NCBI GenBank assembly: GCA_946540675.1
Contig: CAMNIW010000026.1
Span: forward strand, 1-11,192
Reading direction: 5' to 3'
DNA length: 11,192 bases
Source of the DNA: an uncultured Clostridia bacterium
GTDB taxonomy: Bacteria > Bacillota > Clostridia > Christensenellales > Borkfalkiaceae
This document shows, one piece after another, positions 5,162 through 11,192 of this stretch; positions within the stretch are counted from its first letter, which is position 1, and each line of letters opens with the position of its first letter. The notes under the pieces were generated by a model. It did not search any database and was not told the DNA's origin. It was given only the letters and a program-made list of their open reading frames with translations. Both the position numbers and the translations under genes were made by a program.

Positions 5162-7768
5162 TCAGATGAGTTCGAGTTCCCAGACTCTTTCGAGCGGCGA
5201 ACTGTAAGAGTTGATAAGACCGCCTTCGCCCTTGACGGTAAGTCCCTTTATGGTCTTGCTGTTGTAGGCGTAGAGAGTCTGACGTTGATATACGGGAAGT
5301 TCGACGGCAAGGTCAAGAACGAGTTTCATAGCCTGTTCGTACAAAGGCTTTCTTTCGTTTTCGTCCATCATCGAACGCGCGTTGTCGATTATGTCGCTGA
5401 GTTCGCTTATTATCGCGAATTCTTCGGAATACCGGGCTTTGTCTGCTTTAATTTCACGGTAACCCCAGGAATATACCGAAGTCGCCGAAGAGTTCTTGTG
5501 ATATACCTGATACATATCGGGATCTACCGTAGAACCCCAAGCCGCCGCCCATACTTCGAGCGAACCGGTGGAAAGTTTGGTAAGCGCCTGAGAGTCGGCT
5601 TTGACTTCTATATCGAAGCCCTTTTTGTTGAGCGTTTCCGCAGCCTTCTTGAAGACGCTGTAAGTCGGGTGTTCGGTTATCGACGCGCCCGCTATCGTAA
5701 ACCTTATCTTCTTGTTTACGTCAGGATCGTCGCCTACTTCGGCAAGCTCTCTGTCGATTATGGTGTCGGCGTTCTTGTCGCTGGTGTACTGAGTGTAGTC
5801 GTGGCCGTTGGCTTTACCCGAAGTCTTCTGATCGTTCCAGGGATACGCCCAACTTTGAGTGGACATAGGCCAGTTGTTGGGAACGCAGGTACCCGCGAAG
5901 TAGTATTCGGAAGCGAGAGCCGTATCCATAGCCGCCATTATCGCCCTACGGATATGAATATTGGGGACTTTGCCCGCGTTGATACCGATATAGCCGTAGC
6001 CGAGTTGCCAGCCGTGAAGTTGCTCTATACCCTTGCTCGCGAGAGAGTTGAGCCTGTCCGCGTTGGATTTGGTGAACTGCGGAGTGATGTAGTCTACCGC
6101 TCCGCTCTGAAGGGCGTCTATCGCGTTGGTCGAAGATACGACCTGCATACGGAGTTTGGGAGCCTTTACGGGGAACATAAAGTTCTCGTTGGCTTTGTAG
6201 TAAACTATGTTGCTCGAGTTGAACGCCGCGCCCGTCGGGTTGTCGCTGTTGTTTGCGTCGGTAGCCTTGTACGGACCCGCGCCTACGGGGATCTCGACGT
6301 GCTGTTGAGACTGGATAACCTTGCTCTGGAAGTCCGCGCTCGCGAATTCCACGCCGAACTTATCGTTGGCTATATCTATTTCCCTGCCGTTCGGGTGGGT
6401 GGCGTCCGCCGTGTAGTAGTGAGCGGGAGCGACCGTGAATCCGAAGTTGTAAATAGCCTTGGGGTCGGTGCCGTCTACCGTGATACGGAGAACGTCGTAT
6501 TCGTCAGCGTTTACGGGTCTGCCCTTTTCGTCGTGCTTATGAGCGACTTTATAAGTAGTTCCCTTTACGGTAACTTCGGTTTCTTCGGTGGTATGACCGA
6601 GAGAAACTATACCTTCTATGTTCTTTATCGCGTCGCCCGAAGACTTTTCCTTAAGTATGATGGATCTCGCTTCCGCCGCGTACTGCGTCAAAAGAGTGCC
6701 CGCGGTACCCCAGTAAGAGAGAATATCGTGAAGGTTGTATCTTATCGTGTCGCCGTATACTTTTGCGATGGCTTTATCCTTGTCGGGATAAGTGGTAGCC
6801 GCCGACTCGTTGTCGAAACTCAAAATCTTGGTCTTGTCGTCGCGGCTCGTGCCGGGAATTTTGGCGTAGACGGGTTTTATCACGCCTTCGTAAAGAAGGA
6901 ATCTGAACGCTTCGCTCTTTAATTTGTCGGCGTGTTCTTTATACGGCTCGGTGGTGGTATCGAAAGATTCCTGCGCGGCAAGCCAGTCGCCGTCGAGTTC
7001 CTTTCTGAACGTGTCCAAAGTCAACTGATAGTCGCCGAGAAGAATATTTCTGAAATAATCTTCGCCCTTTTCGGCTATTTCCTGAGAAGTCGCGACCGCC
7101 TGTTTATATCCGTCGGATACGTCCCACTCTTTTATCGCCGCTTTCATCTGCGTTTCGTTAAAAGAATAAGAGTTTTCCGTACCTTCCCTTACACCTTTTT
7201 CGGTATAGAGAGTGTAAAGTTCGAGCCTTCTTTCTCTCGCCCACGCCAACGATTCTTTGGAAATATCTTCTTCCGCGTTTTCGTCGTTATAGGTCTGAGT
7301 CCTGTAATTGGTAAGACCTTTTATCTTGATGGAATACATCGTCGAAGATCCGGTGTAGACGGGATCGAGATACTCATACATATTGAAGAGTACGTCGTTC
7401 ATCGTGAGCGGCTCTCCGTCAGAGAATTTAAGTCCGTTTTTGATGACGAACGTATAAACGGTTTCCTTCTTGTCTCCGCCTAAGTCGTTTATCTTATAAT
7501 CGAACGCCTTAGAAACGGTGGGAAGGTCGTCTCCCGTCTGCGGTTTGCCGTTGTCGTCGGTGGCAAGCATACCTATCTGCGTCATACCGACTACGTCCAT
7601 ATCCGTTCCCGAAGTGGCGTAGAACGGATTGAAAAGTCCGCTGAGCGCTTCGGTCATAATGACTATACTGTCTTTTTTCGTCCCTTTTCCGCAACCCGTA
7701 AGGGCGGACGCCGAAGAAAGTCCCATAGTAAGGGCAAGAGCAAGTCCCACTATTCTCGATTTTCTCAT
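5162..7768 (-). CDS. oppA: Extracellular peptide-binding lipoprotein, OppA-like (SBP family 5), enlarged
   Basis: The receptor that would capture peptides outside the membrane and deliver them to OppB/OppC. A lipoprotein signal is clear: MRKSR, a hydrophobic stretch, then lipobox L23-T24-G25-C26. Family-5 hallmarks are the N-terminal segment FSDGEPLTMNDVLFNMYEYLDP near residue 114, FTVAPAHYYT near 449, the GAGPYKATD segment, and the C-terminal lobe with the VPNIHIRRAIMAAMD helix. At 868 aa it is some 300 residues longer than common OppA proteins. The extra length falls mainly between residues ~140 and ~440, a charged, largely helical region (e.g. SLAWARERRLELYTLYTEKG) that I cannot match to a named domain. 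The start at 7768 follows GGAGG (7785-7781) with a rather long 12-nt spacer; no better start is nearby. Gene order SBP-permease-permease-ATPase-ATPase supports the call; ligand is unknown. Confidence 0.93.
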   Translation of the reverse strand: MRKSRIVGLALALTMGLSSASALTGCGKGTKKDSIVIMTEALSGLFNPFYATSGTDMDVVGMTQIGMLATDDNGKPQTGDDLPTVSKAFDYKINDLGGDKKETVYTFVIKNGLKFSDGEPLTMNDVLFNMYEYLDPVYTGSSTMYSIKIKGLTNYRTQTYNDENAEEDISKESLAWARERRLELYTLYTEKGVREGTENSYSFNETQMKAAIKEWDVSDGYKQAVATSQEIAEKGEDYFRNILLGDYQLTLDTFRKELDGDWLAAQESFDTTTEPYKEHADKLKSEAFRFLLYEGVIKPVYAKIPGTSRDDKTKILSFDNESAATTYPDKDKAIAKVYGDTIRYNLHDILSYWGTAGTLLTQYAAEARSIILKEKSSGDAIKNIEGIVSLGHTTEETEVTVKGTTYKVAHKHDEKGRPVNADEYDVLRITVDGTDPKAIYNFGFTVAPAHYYTADATHPNGREIDIANDKFGVEFASADFQSKVIQSQQHVEIPVGAGPYKATDANNSDNPTGAAFNSSNIVYYKANENFMFPVKAPKLRMQVVSSTNAIDALQSGAVDYITPQFTKSNADRLNSLASKGIEQLHGWQLGYGYIGINAGKVPNIHIRRAIMAAMDTALASEYYFAGTCVPNNWPMSTQSWAYPWNDQKTSGKANGHDYTQYTSDKNADTIIDRELAEVGDDPDVNKKIRFTIAGASITEHPTYSVFKKAAETLNKKGFDIEVKADSQALTKLSTGSLEVWAAAWGSTVDPDMYQVYHKNSSATSVYSWGYREIKADKARYSEEFAIISELSDIIDNARSMMDENERKPLYEQAMKLVLDLAVELPVYQRQTLYAYNSKTIKGLTVKGEGGLINSYSSPLERVWELELI

Positions 7769-7780
7769 TTTATTGTTTTA

Positions 7781-7785
7781 CCTCC
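7781..7785 (-). promoter_or_regulatory. Ribosome binding site of oppA with long spacer
   Basis: GGAGG, a strong Shine-Dalgarno match, lies 12 nt before the oppA ATG at 7768, longer than the usual 5-9 nt. The intervening bases are A-rich. No alternative ATG, GTG or TTG occurs in the spacer, so the ATG at 7768 stands. Confidence 0.65.
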
Positions 7786-7815
7786 GTTTATATTCTGCGG
7801 TGTTGTCCGCGTTAT

Positions 7816-9399
7816 TTATAATGTTATAGCGTATTCGGGCTCGTCTTTATCTTTAATGATCCTGAACGTCATCGTGAGATTTCCGTCCCCGTCTGCCGAA
7901 ACGCTTTCCGGATCTATGTAGTATTGATATTTTTTACCGAGTTCCACGCCGAACACAACGACTTTTATTTCGCCTTCGGTTATACCGGTAAGATCGCCGT
8001 TTGCGACAAGATTTACGCTGTAATCGCTTAAACTCAGTTCGCCGAGCCGCATCGTCCCCGATACGCTCACCCCGGATATGTCGGGTTTAAGGGTTTTTTC
8101 GGTTCCGTTTTCGGTTACTTTCTTCTCTTCTATAGCGCCTGCGAAAAGTCCGAATTCCGCATCTCTTATCCTTCTTCCGCCGTTGGAGAAAGATACGGTG
8201 AGATTTTCAAAGTTTATGTCCTTTATCGTCGCTTCCGAGCCTATCTCGCCGAACAATCCGCCTATGCGCGAAGTCTGCGAAATGAAGTTTGCCGTGACGT
8301 TGGAGAACTTCTTTACTCCGCCCATACCCGTTATCTTGCCTTTGAAAGTCTGAACGGTGTAATTTCTCGGCCACTCCACGCCCGTGAAGTCGAGATCTTC
8401 GTATATCTCGAAAATTCCTTCGACGTTGAACGATTTGGCGAACTGCGCCGCCGTCTCTATACGGTATATCTCGCCGTCCGTAAGCGTCACGTAGATATTT
8501 TGCACGCGGTTTATCGGGGTCGCGGTTTCGAGATCGATACCGCCCTGATGAGAGAATACGTCGGTTATCTCCTGCGTCATCGCTTCGTCCGAATAAGCCT
8601 TATTAAAGGTCTTCCCCTTGACTTTCGGGAAAACGTAGTCGTCTGTCGAACCGTCGTACTTGTGATTGTAATTCATTGCGCCGTCGTCGTAGCGCGGTAT
8701 CCATATATTTTTATAAGAAGGATTGCCGTTTTCGGTGTCGCCTGCGAGTTTGTAGTCGAAAGTCGTGGTGCCTATGCTCTCCCACTCGCCGTCTTTGTTT
8801 TTTACGAGATAGTTGAATTCGTAATAAGGCACCCAACCGGCGTAGAGAGTCATATTGAACTCTTTGGAACCGGGAACGATCTCGATGACGTCGTTTTCAA
8901 AGTCCCATCTGTCCGAATAGAGATATCCGGGAGTCGCTTCCGTCCTTTCTTCTTCGCCTTCCTTCTTGGGATAATAGTATTTGCCGTTTATCTCTTCGAG
9001 AGCGACGCCGTTTTCGTCGGTAACAGTTTCTATTCCGCCGATATCGGTCTTCATAAGCGTTCTCGTCTTGTACCAGCCGGCAAAGAAATGGTCGTTGGTC
9101 GGCATAGAGAGAGCGACGCTCGTGAGCGAGCCTTTTATCCTGCTCTTATCCGTCGGCTCGACGAGTTTTATCCGCACTTTACCGTCGGAATCGGCGGTCA
9201 TACTCTTTGAGCGGAAGGCGTCCATCAAGGTAACGCCCTTCCTGCCCATAAAGTTTCCGCCGTTTCCGTCGTAAGTGACGAATACGTCATAGCCGTTTTT
9301 TCTGTAATCGTCGACGAGCGTTTTACTGCAAGCCGCTATAAAAACGCCTGCGATAACCGTCATCGCGAATATACATATTGCTTTTAACGTTTTCTTCAT
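7816..9399 (-). CDS. Surface lipoprotein with InlB-type repeat elements and GLUG-like beta domain
   Basis: Exact family not identified. It is 527 aa. The lipoprotein signal is MKKTLK, a hydrophobic stretch and lipobox I21-A22-A23-C24, so it should be anchored to the outer face of the membrane. Residues ~37-189 hold the landmarks of an InlB B-repeat (Listeria-Bacteroides repeat): YDVFVTYDGNGGNF near the start, FFAGWY (105-110) and MTLYAGW (183-189). The unit is about twice the normal ~70 residues. Residues ~260-320 (KTFNKAYSDEAMT, NIYVTLTDGEIYRIETAAQF) look like a second, diverged element. Residues ~325-450 (FKGKITGMGGVKKFSNVT, IGGLFGEIGSEATIKDINFENLTV, FGLFAGAI) resemble GLUG/beta-helix segments of adhesins. 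The start has GGAG 8 nt upstream (9411-9408). It lies 48 nt after the LRR protein gene and 47 nt before oppA. A binding or adhesion role is inferred. Confidence 0.8.
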   Translation of the reverse strand: MKKTLKAICIFAMTVIAGVFIAACSKTLVDDYRKNGYDVFVTYDGNGGNFMGRKGVTLMDAFRSKSMTADSDGKVRIKLVEPTDKSRIKGSLTSVALSMPTNDHFFAGWYKTRTLMKTDIGGIETVTDENGVALEEINGKYYYPKKEGEEERTEATPGYLYSDRWDFENDVIEIVPGSKEFNMTLYAGWVPYYEFNYLVKNKDGEWESIGTTTFDYKLAGDTENGNPSYKNIWIPRYDDGAMNYNHKYDGSTDDYVFPKVKGKTFNKAYSDEAMTQEITDVFSHQGGIDLETATPINRVQNIYVTLTDGEIYRIETAAQFAKSFNVEGIFEIYEDLDFTGVEWPRNYTVQTFKGKITGMGGVKKFSNVTANFISQTSRIGGLFGEIGSEATIKDINFENLTVSFSNGGRRIRDAEFGLFAGAIEEKKVTENGTEKTLKPDISGVSVSGTMRLGELSLSDYSVNLVANGDLTGITEGEIKVVVFGVELGKKYQYYIDPESVSADGDGNLTMTFRIIKDKDEPEYAITL

Positions 9400-9414
9400 A
9401 AAGTCTTCTCCGCG

Positions 9415-9428
9415 TCGGGTTTCCCCGA
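9415..9428 (-). other. Small intergenic hairpin between the two surface-protein genes
   Basis: TCGGG / CCCGA form a perfect 5-bp stem around a loop that reads GAAA on the transcribed strand, 19 nt past the stop of the LRR gene and just before the ribosome site of the lipoprotein gene. There is no T tract, so it is not a terminator. It has the same loop sequence as the larger hairpin at 5123-5140. A role in mRNA processing or stability is possible but unproven. Confidence 0.4.
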
Positions 9429-9447
9429 GTCCGTTAAGTTCCTGCGA

Positions 9448-11192
9448 TTATTCTTCGGTTTTTCCGGTCGATCCGGACTGTTCCGCGCTTTCGGCTTCGG
9501 GAGCGTCTTTCGCGCTCTCTTCCGCCGCACCGTTTTCTTCGGCGGTTTCTTCCGCGCTTTCTTCGGAGTCCGCCGCGCTCTCTTCATCGGTCGCGGTGGT
9601 TTCGTTTTTCGCGGACTTTTTAGCCGAGAATATGATATAGGCGATAAATCCGCCCGCCACGAGAGCCGCTACCGCAAATCCGAAGAGATTGCCTTTAAGG
9701 AATGCGCCGAACTTGGATCTTTCCTTTTCGGGAACGACGGGATCCGTGGGATCTTCGGGATTTTCTCTCTGTTTAAGGTATTCTATCGTCGATTCGGCGT
9801 TGGAAAGCACCGTGTAGTTGGTAACGAGAGATCTTTGTTCGTAAGAAGTTATCTTGTCGTACGCTTCTCTTATCGCTTTGACGCGCGCTTCGTCCTGCAA
9901 GGTTATCTCGCTCGGAAGAGAATTTATAAGGGCGATGACTTCGAGAGTCTGATCGGTCGCCGCCAAACTTCCCTGAATTACCGTTCCGAAGTACTGCGAG
10001 AATATGAACGAATCGTAGTTTTGTCCGTTGGACGGTCTTACCATTACGAGAGTTTTGTCCGTATGACCGATGCGGTCTACGAAGTTGGCACCGTAGTAGA
10101 CGTTGGTCGTCCTGCCGTATACGTTCCACATAGTGAACTTGGAAATTCCGAGCCCCTTGAATCCGTAGAAGTAGCCGGGAACGGGAAGACTGGTCGGAAG
10201 CGACGCGTAACTCTCGTCGAATTCTTCTTCGAGAACAGGCGCGGCGTAACTCTTGAACGTGACCGTTTTGAGATTAGCGCAAGCGTAGAAAGCCTTGTCG
10301 CCTATCGCCTTTACGGTGTGCGCTATCGTCGCGTTTACGACGGGCGACCCCGCGAAAGCCATAGCGGATATTCTCACGGTGCCGTCTTCCACAACGTAGT
10401 CGGAGTCTTCTTTCATCATCGGGTAAGATACGAGTTCGTAACCTTTTCTTACCGCCTGATACAATACTCCGTCTATTACTTTGACCGTATCCGAAACGTC
10501 GTAGGTCTCGTTGAGTTTTTGTCCTATGACGTTGCCGTTGAATTCTATATCTTCGTTCCTGCCGAAACTCTTTATCGAGCAACCGAAGAACGGGTTGTTT
10601 CCGAGAGCGACGAGTTTTTCGCCGAACGAAACGCTTGTTATATCAGACAATCCGAAAGCGAAATCCCCGATATATTCGCACTCTTTAAGATCCGCCGAAG
10701 CGAGCGACGTGAAGGCAAACGCCCTTTCGCCTATCTGACTGACTTTTTCGAGTCCGTCCGCGGTCGCGAGTTTTTCGCACCCGTAGAACGCATAGGGATA
10801 TACGATCGCGCCTTCGCCGAATTTTACCTTTTCAACGTCTGTGAGAGCGAACGCGTAAGAGCCGGTCTCAACGACTTTTTCAAGGTCTATTTCGGTTATC
10901 GCGGTGTTCATAAACGCCGCCGCTCCTACTCTTGCCACCGATTCGGGAAGAGTTACGGCGGTAAGTTTTACACAGCCCGTAAAGGCGTAATCGGATATTT
11001 CGGCGAGTTCGTCCGAAAGAGTCAACGCCGTGAGTCCGTCGTTGTCCGCAAAGGCATAAGAACCTATCTCCTTTGCCGAAGAGAGATCCGCCGTCGCAAA
11101 CTTGGGCGCAAAACTCGTGTATATCTTGTCGCCTTCGACCGTTTCGCCGTCTTTTGAAACGACTTCCACCGCCGTAGTCCTTTCGGTACTGT
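9448..11192 (-). CDS. BspA-like leucine-rich-repeat (LRR_5) surface protein, membrane-anchored, N-terminus missing
   Basis: The frame runs open to the right edge, where it reads STERTTA before a GTG codon at 11169; the true start, probably with a signal peptide, lies outside the window. About 581 residues are visible. Nucleotides ~11090-10250 encode repeats of ~22-24 residues with the LRR_5/BspA core IGSYAF...L..LTLSDELAEI (IGSYAF, ISDYAF, VGAAAF, TGSYAF, IGERAF, IGDFAF, ISAMAF, IGDKAF). An LRR-free region and a helical segment (~9960-9775, with LPSEITLQDEARV and AYDKITSYEQRSLVTN, a type often seen in clostridial surface proteins) follow. One membrane helix (9693-9625) comes next, then SAKKSAKN and a 58-residue tail very rich in Glu, Ala and Ser. 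There is no LPXTG motif. The topology fits a surface receptor or adhesin with a cytoplasmic tail. Such LRR proteins often bind host or microbial surfaces; the ligand here is unknown. Confidence 0.85.
   Translation of the reverse strand, partial: STERTTAVEVVSKDGETVEGDKIYTSFAPKFATADLSSAKEIGSYAFADNDGLTALTLSDELAEISDYAFTGCVKLTAVTLPESVARVGAAAFMNTAITEIDLEKVVETGSYAFALTDVEKVKFGEGAIVYPYAFYGCEKLATADGLEKVSQIGERAFAFTSLASADLKECEYIGDFAFGLSDITSVSFGEKLVALGNNPFFGCSIKSFGRNEDIEFNGNVIGQKLNETYDVSDTVKVIDGVLYQAVRKGYELVSYPMMKEDSDYVVEDGTVRISAMAFAGSPVVNATIAHTVKAIGDKAFYACANLKTVTFKSYAAPVLEEEFDESYASLPTSLPVPGYFYGFKGLGISKFTMWNVYGRTTNVYYGANFVDRIGHTDKTLVMVRPSNGQNYDSFIFSQYFGTVIQGSLAATDQTLEVIALINSLPSEITLQDEARVKAIREAYDKITSYEQRSLVTNYTVLSNAESTIEYLKQRENPEDPTDPVVPEKERSKFGAFLKGNLFGFAVAALVAGGFIAYIIFSAKKSAKNETTATDEESAADSEESAEETAEENGAAEESAKDAPEAESAEQSGSTGKTEE
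9451..9624 (-). other. Acidic low-complexity C-terminal tail of the LRR protein
   Basis: These codons encode the 58 residues after the membrane helix. After a short basic start (SAKKSAKN) the tail consists mainly of Glu, Ala, Ser, Asp and Thr with clusters such as EESA, EETA and AEENGA. On the plus strand the DNA shows this as runs of TTC and GCG. It has no cell-wall sorting signal. A positively charged stop-transfer followed by an acidic tail favours a cytoplasmic position, but this rests on the positive-inside rule only. Confidence 0.7.
10250..11090 (-). repeat. Array of LRR_5 (BspA-type) protein repeats
   Basis: At least eight units share a core of the form I-G-x-x-A-F followed about 10 residues later by L-x-x-x-x-L/F. 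The array is interrupted around 10600-10420 by a non-repeat segment (about residues NNPFFGCSIKSFG to VDGVLY-like VIDGVLYQAV), after which two units resume (ISAMAF, IGDKAF). The DNA copies have diverged, so this is an old protein repeat and not a recent tandem duplication. Confidence 0.75.

Noticed and set aside
5285..6922. A 545-codon open frame on the plus strand opposite oppA, and similar long plus-strand frames at 1824-3167 and 9835-11157
   Set aside because: The frame opposite oppA is in codon register with the sense gene, and it stays open because the sense gene hardly uses TTA, CTA or TCA. The translations are rich in Arg, Tyr and Val with no recognisable domain, whereas the minus-strand products match known families throughout.
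7797..7810. Inverted repeat GCGG / CCGC between the lipoprotein gene and oppA
   Set aside because: Only 4 bp of stem with a 6-nt loop and no T tract; expected by chance in this base composition.
7786..7850. Promoter just upstream of oppA, from TATAAA-like and TATAAC-like sequences
   Set aside because: The hexamers lie partly in the end of the lipoprotein gene and no TTGACA-like box occurs at 16-18 nt from any of them. A weak promoter cannot be ruled out.
11167..11169. GTG at 11169 as the start of the LRR protein
   Set aside because: The frame continues open to the right edge (STERTTA upstream), no ribosome site precedes the GTG, and no signal peptide follows it although the protein is clearly a surface protein. 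The gene is taken as truncated by the window.
1..11192. CRISPR array, tRNA, rRNA, IS element or phage genes
   Set aside because: No direct repeats with spacers, no cloverleaf or rRNA-like stretch, no transposase motif or terminal inverted repeats were seen; nearly all bases are accounted for by the minus-strand genes.

Overview
The window is about 49% GC by eye and is coded almost entirely on the minus strand, with gene order running from the right edge to the left. It looks like chromosomal DNA of an anaerobic, monoderm-type Bacillota (Clostridia). The signs are AGGAG-type ribosome sites, lipobox lipoproteins, a BspA-like leucine-rich-repeat surface protein, InlB-type repeats, and a complete oligopeptide (Opp/Dpp-type) ABC importer. 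Isoleucine is often encoded by ATA. A Christensenellales-like gut lineage would fit, but this is only an impression. TAA and TGA both act as stops, so the standard bacterial code applies.

Layout in transcription order (high to low coordinates): (1) 11192-9448, a large BspA-like LRR surface protein whose N-terminus lies outside the window; it ends in one membrane anchor and an acidic tail. (2) 9399-7816, a surface lipoprotein with InlB/Listeria-Bacteroides-type repeat elements and a C-terminal beta-rich domain. (3) 7768-5162, an unusually long (868 aa) peptide-binding lipoprotein, OppA-like. (4) 5090-4101 and 4087-2996, the two permeases, OppB- and OppC-like. (5) 2993-1605 and 1603-449, the two ATPases, OppD- and OppF-like. 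(6) 446-183, an 87-aa single-pass membrane protein. A perfect 8-bp GC hairpin at 158-177 closes the unit. Beyond it a near-consensus sigma-70 promoter (99-127) starts a new minus-strand transcript whose first 17 codons reach the left edge.

Genes 3 to 8 form one operon. The gaps from oppB to the small gene are 13, 2, 1 and 2 nt, and several ribosome sites sit inside the preceding gene's last codons. The two surface-protein genes upstream are separated by 48 and 47 nt with no convincing promoter, so they may belong to the same transcript. A GNRA-looped hairpin between oppA and oppB may help make more binding protein than permease.

The parts are familiar. The least ordinary features are a roughly 60-residue repetitive insertion inside the OppD ATPase core, long charged N-terminal extensions on OppC, OppD and OppF, the oversized OppA, the small conserved-looking membrane protein at the operon end, and the coupling of two surface proteins to a peptide importer. 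I see no phage, IS element, CRISPR array, tRNA or rRNA, and no gene-free stretch above 300 bases.
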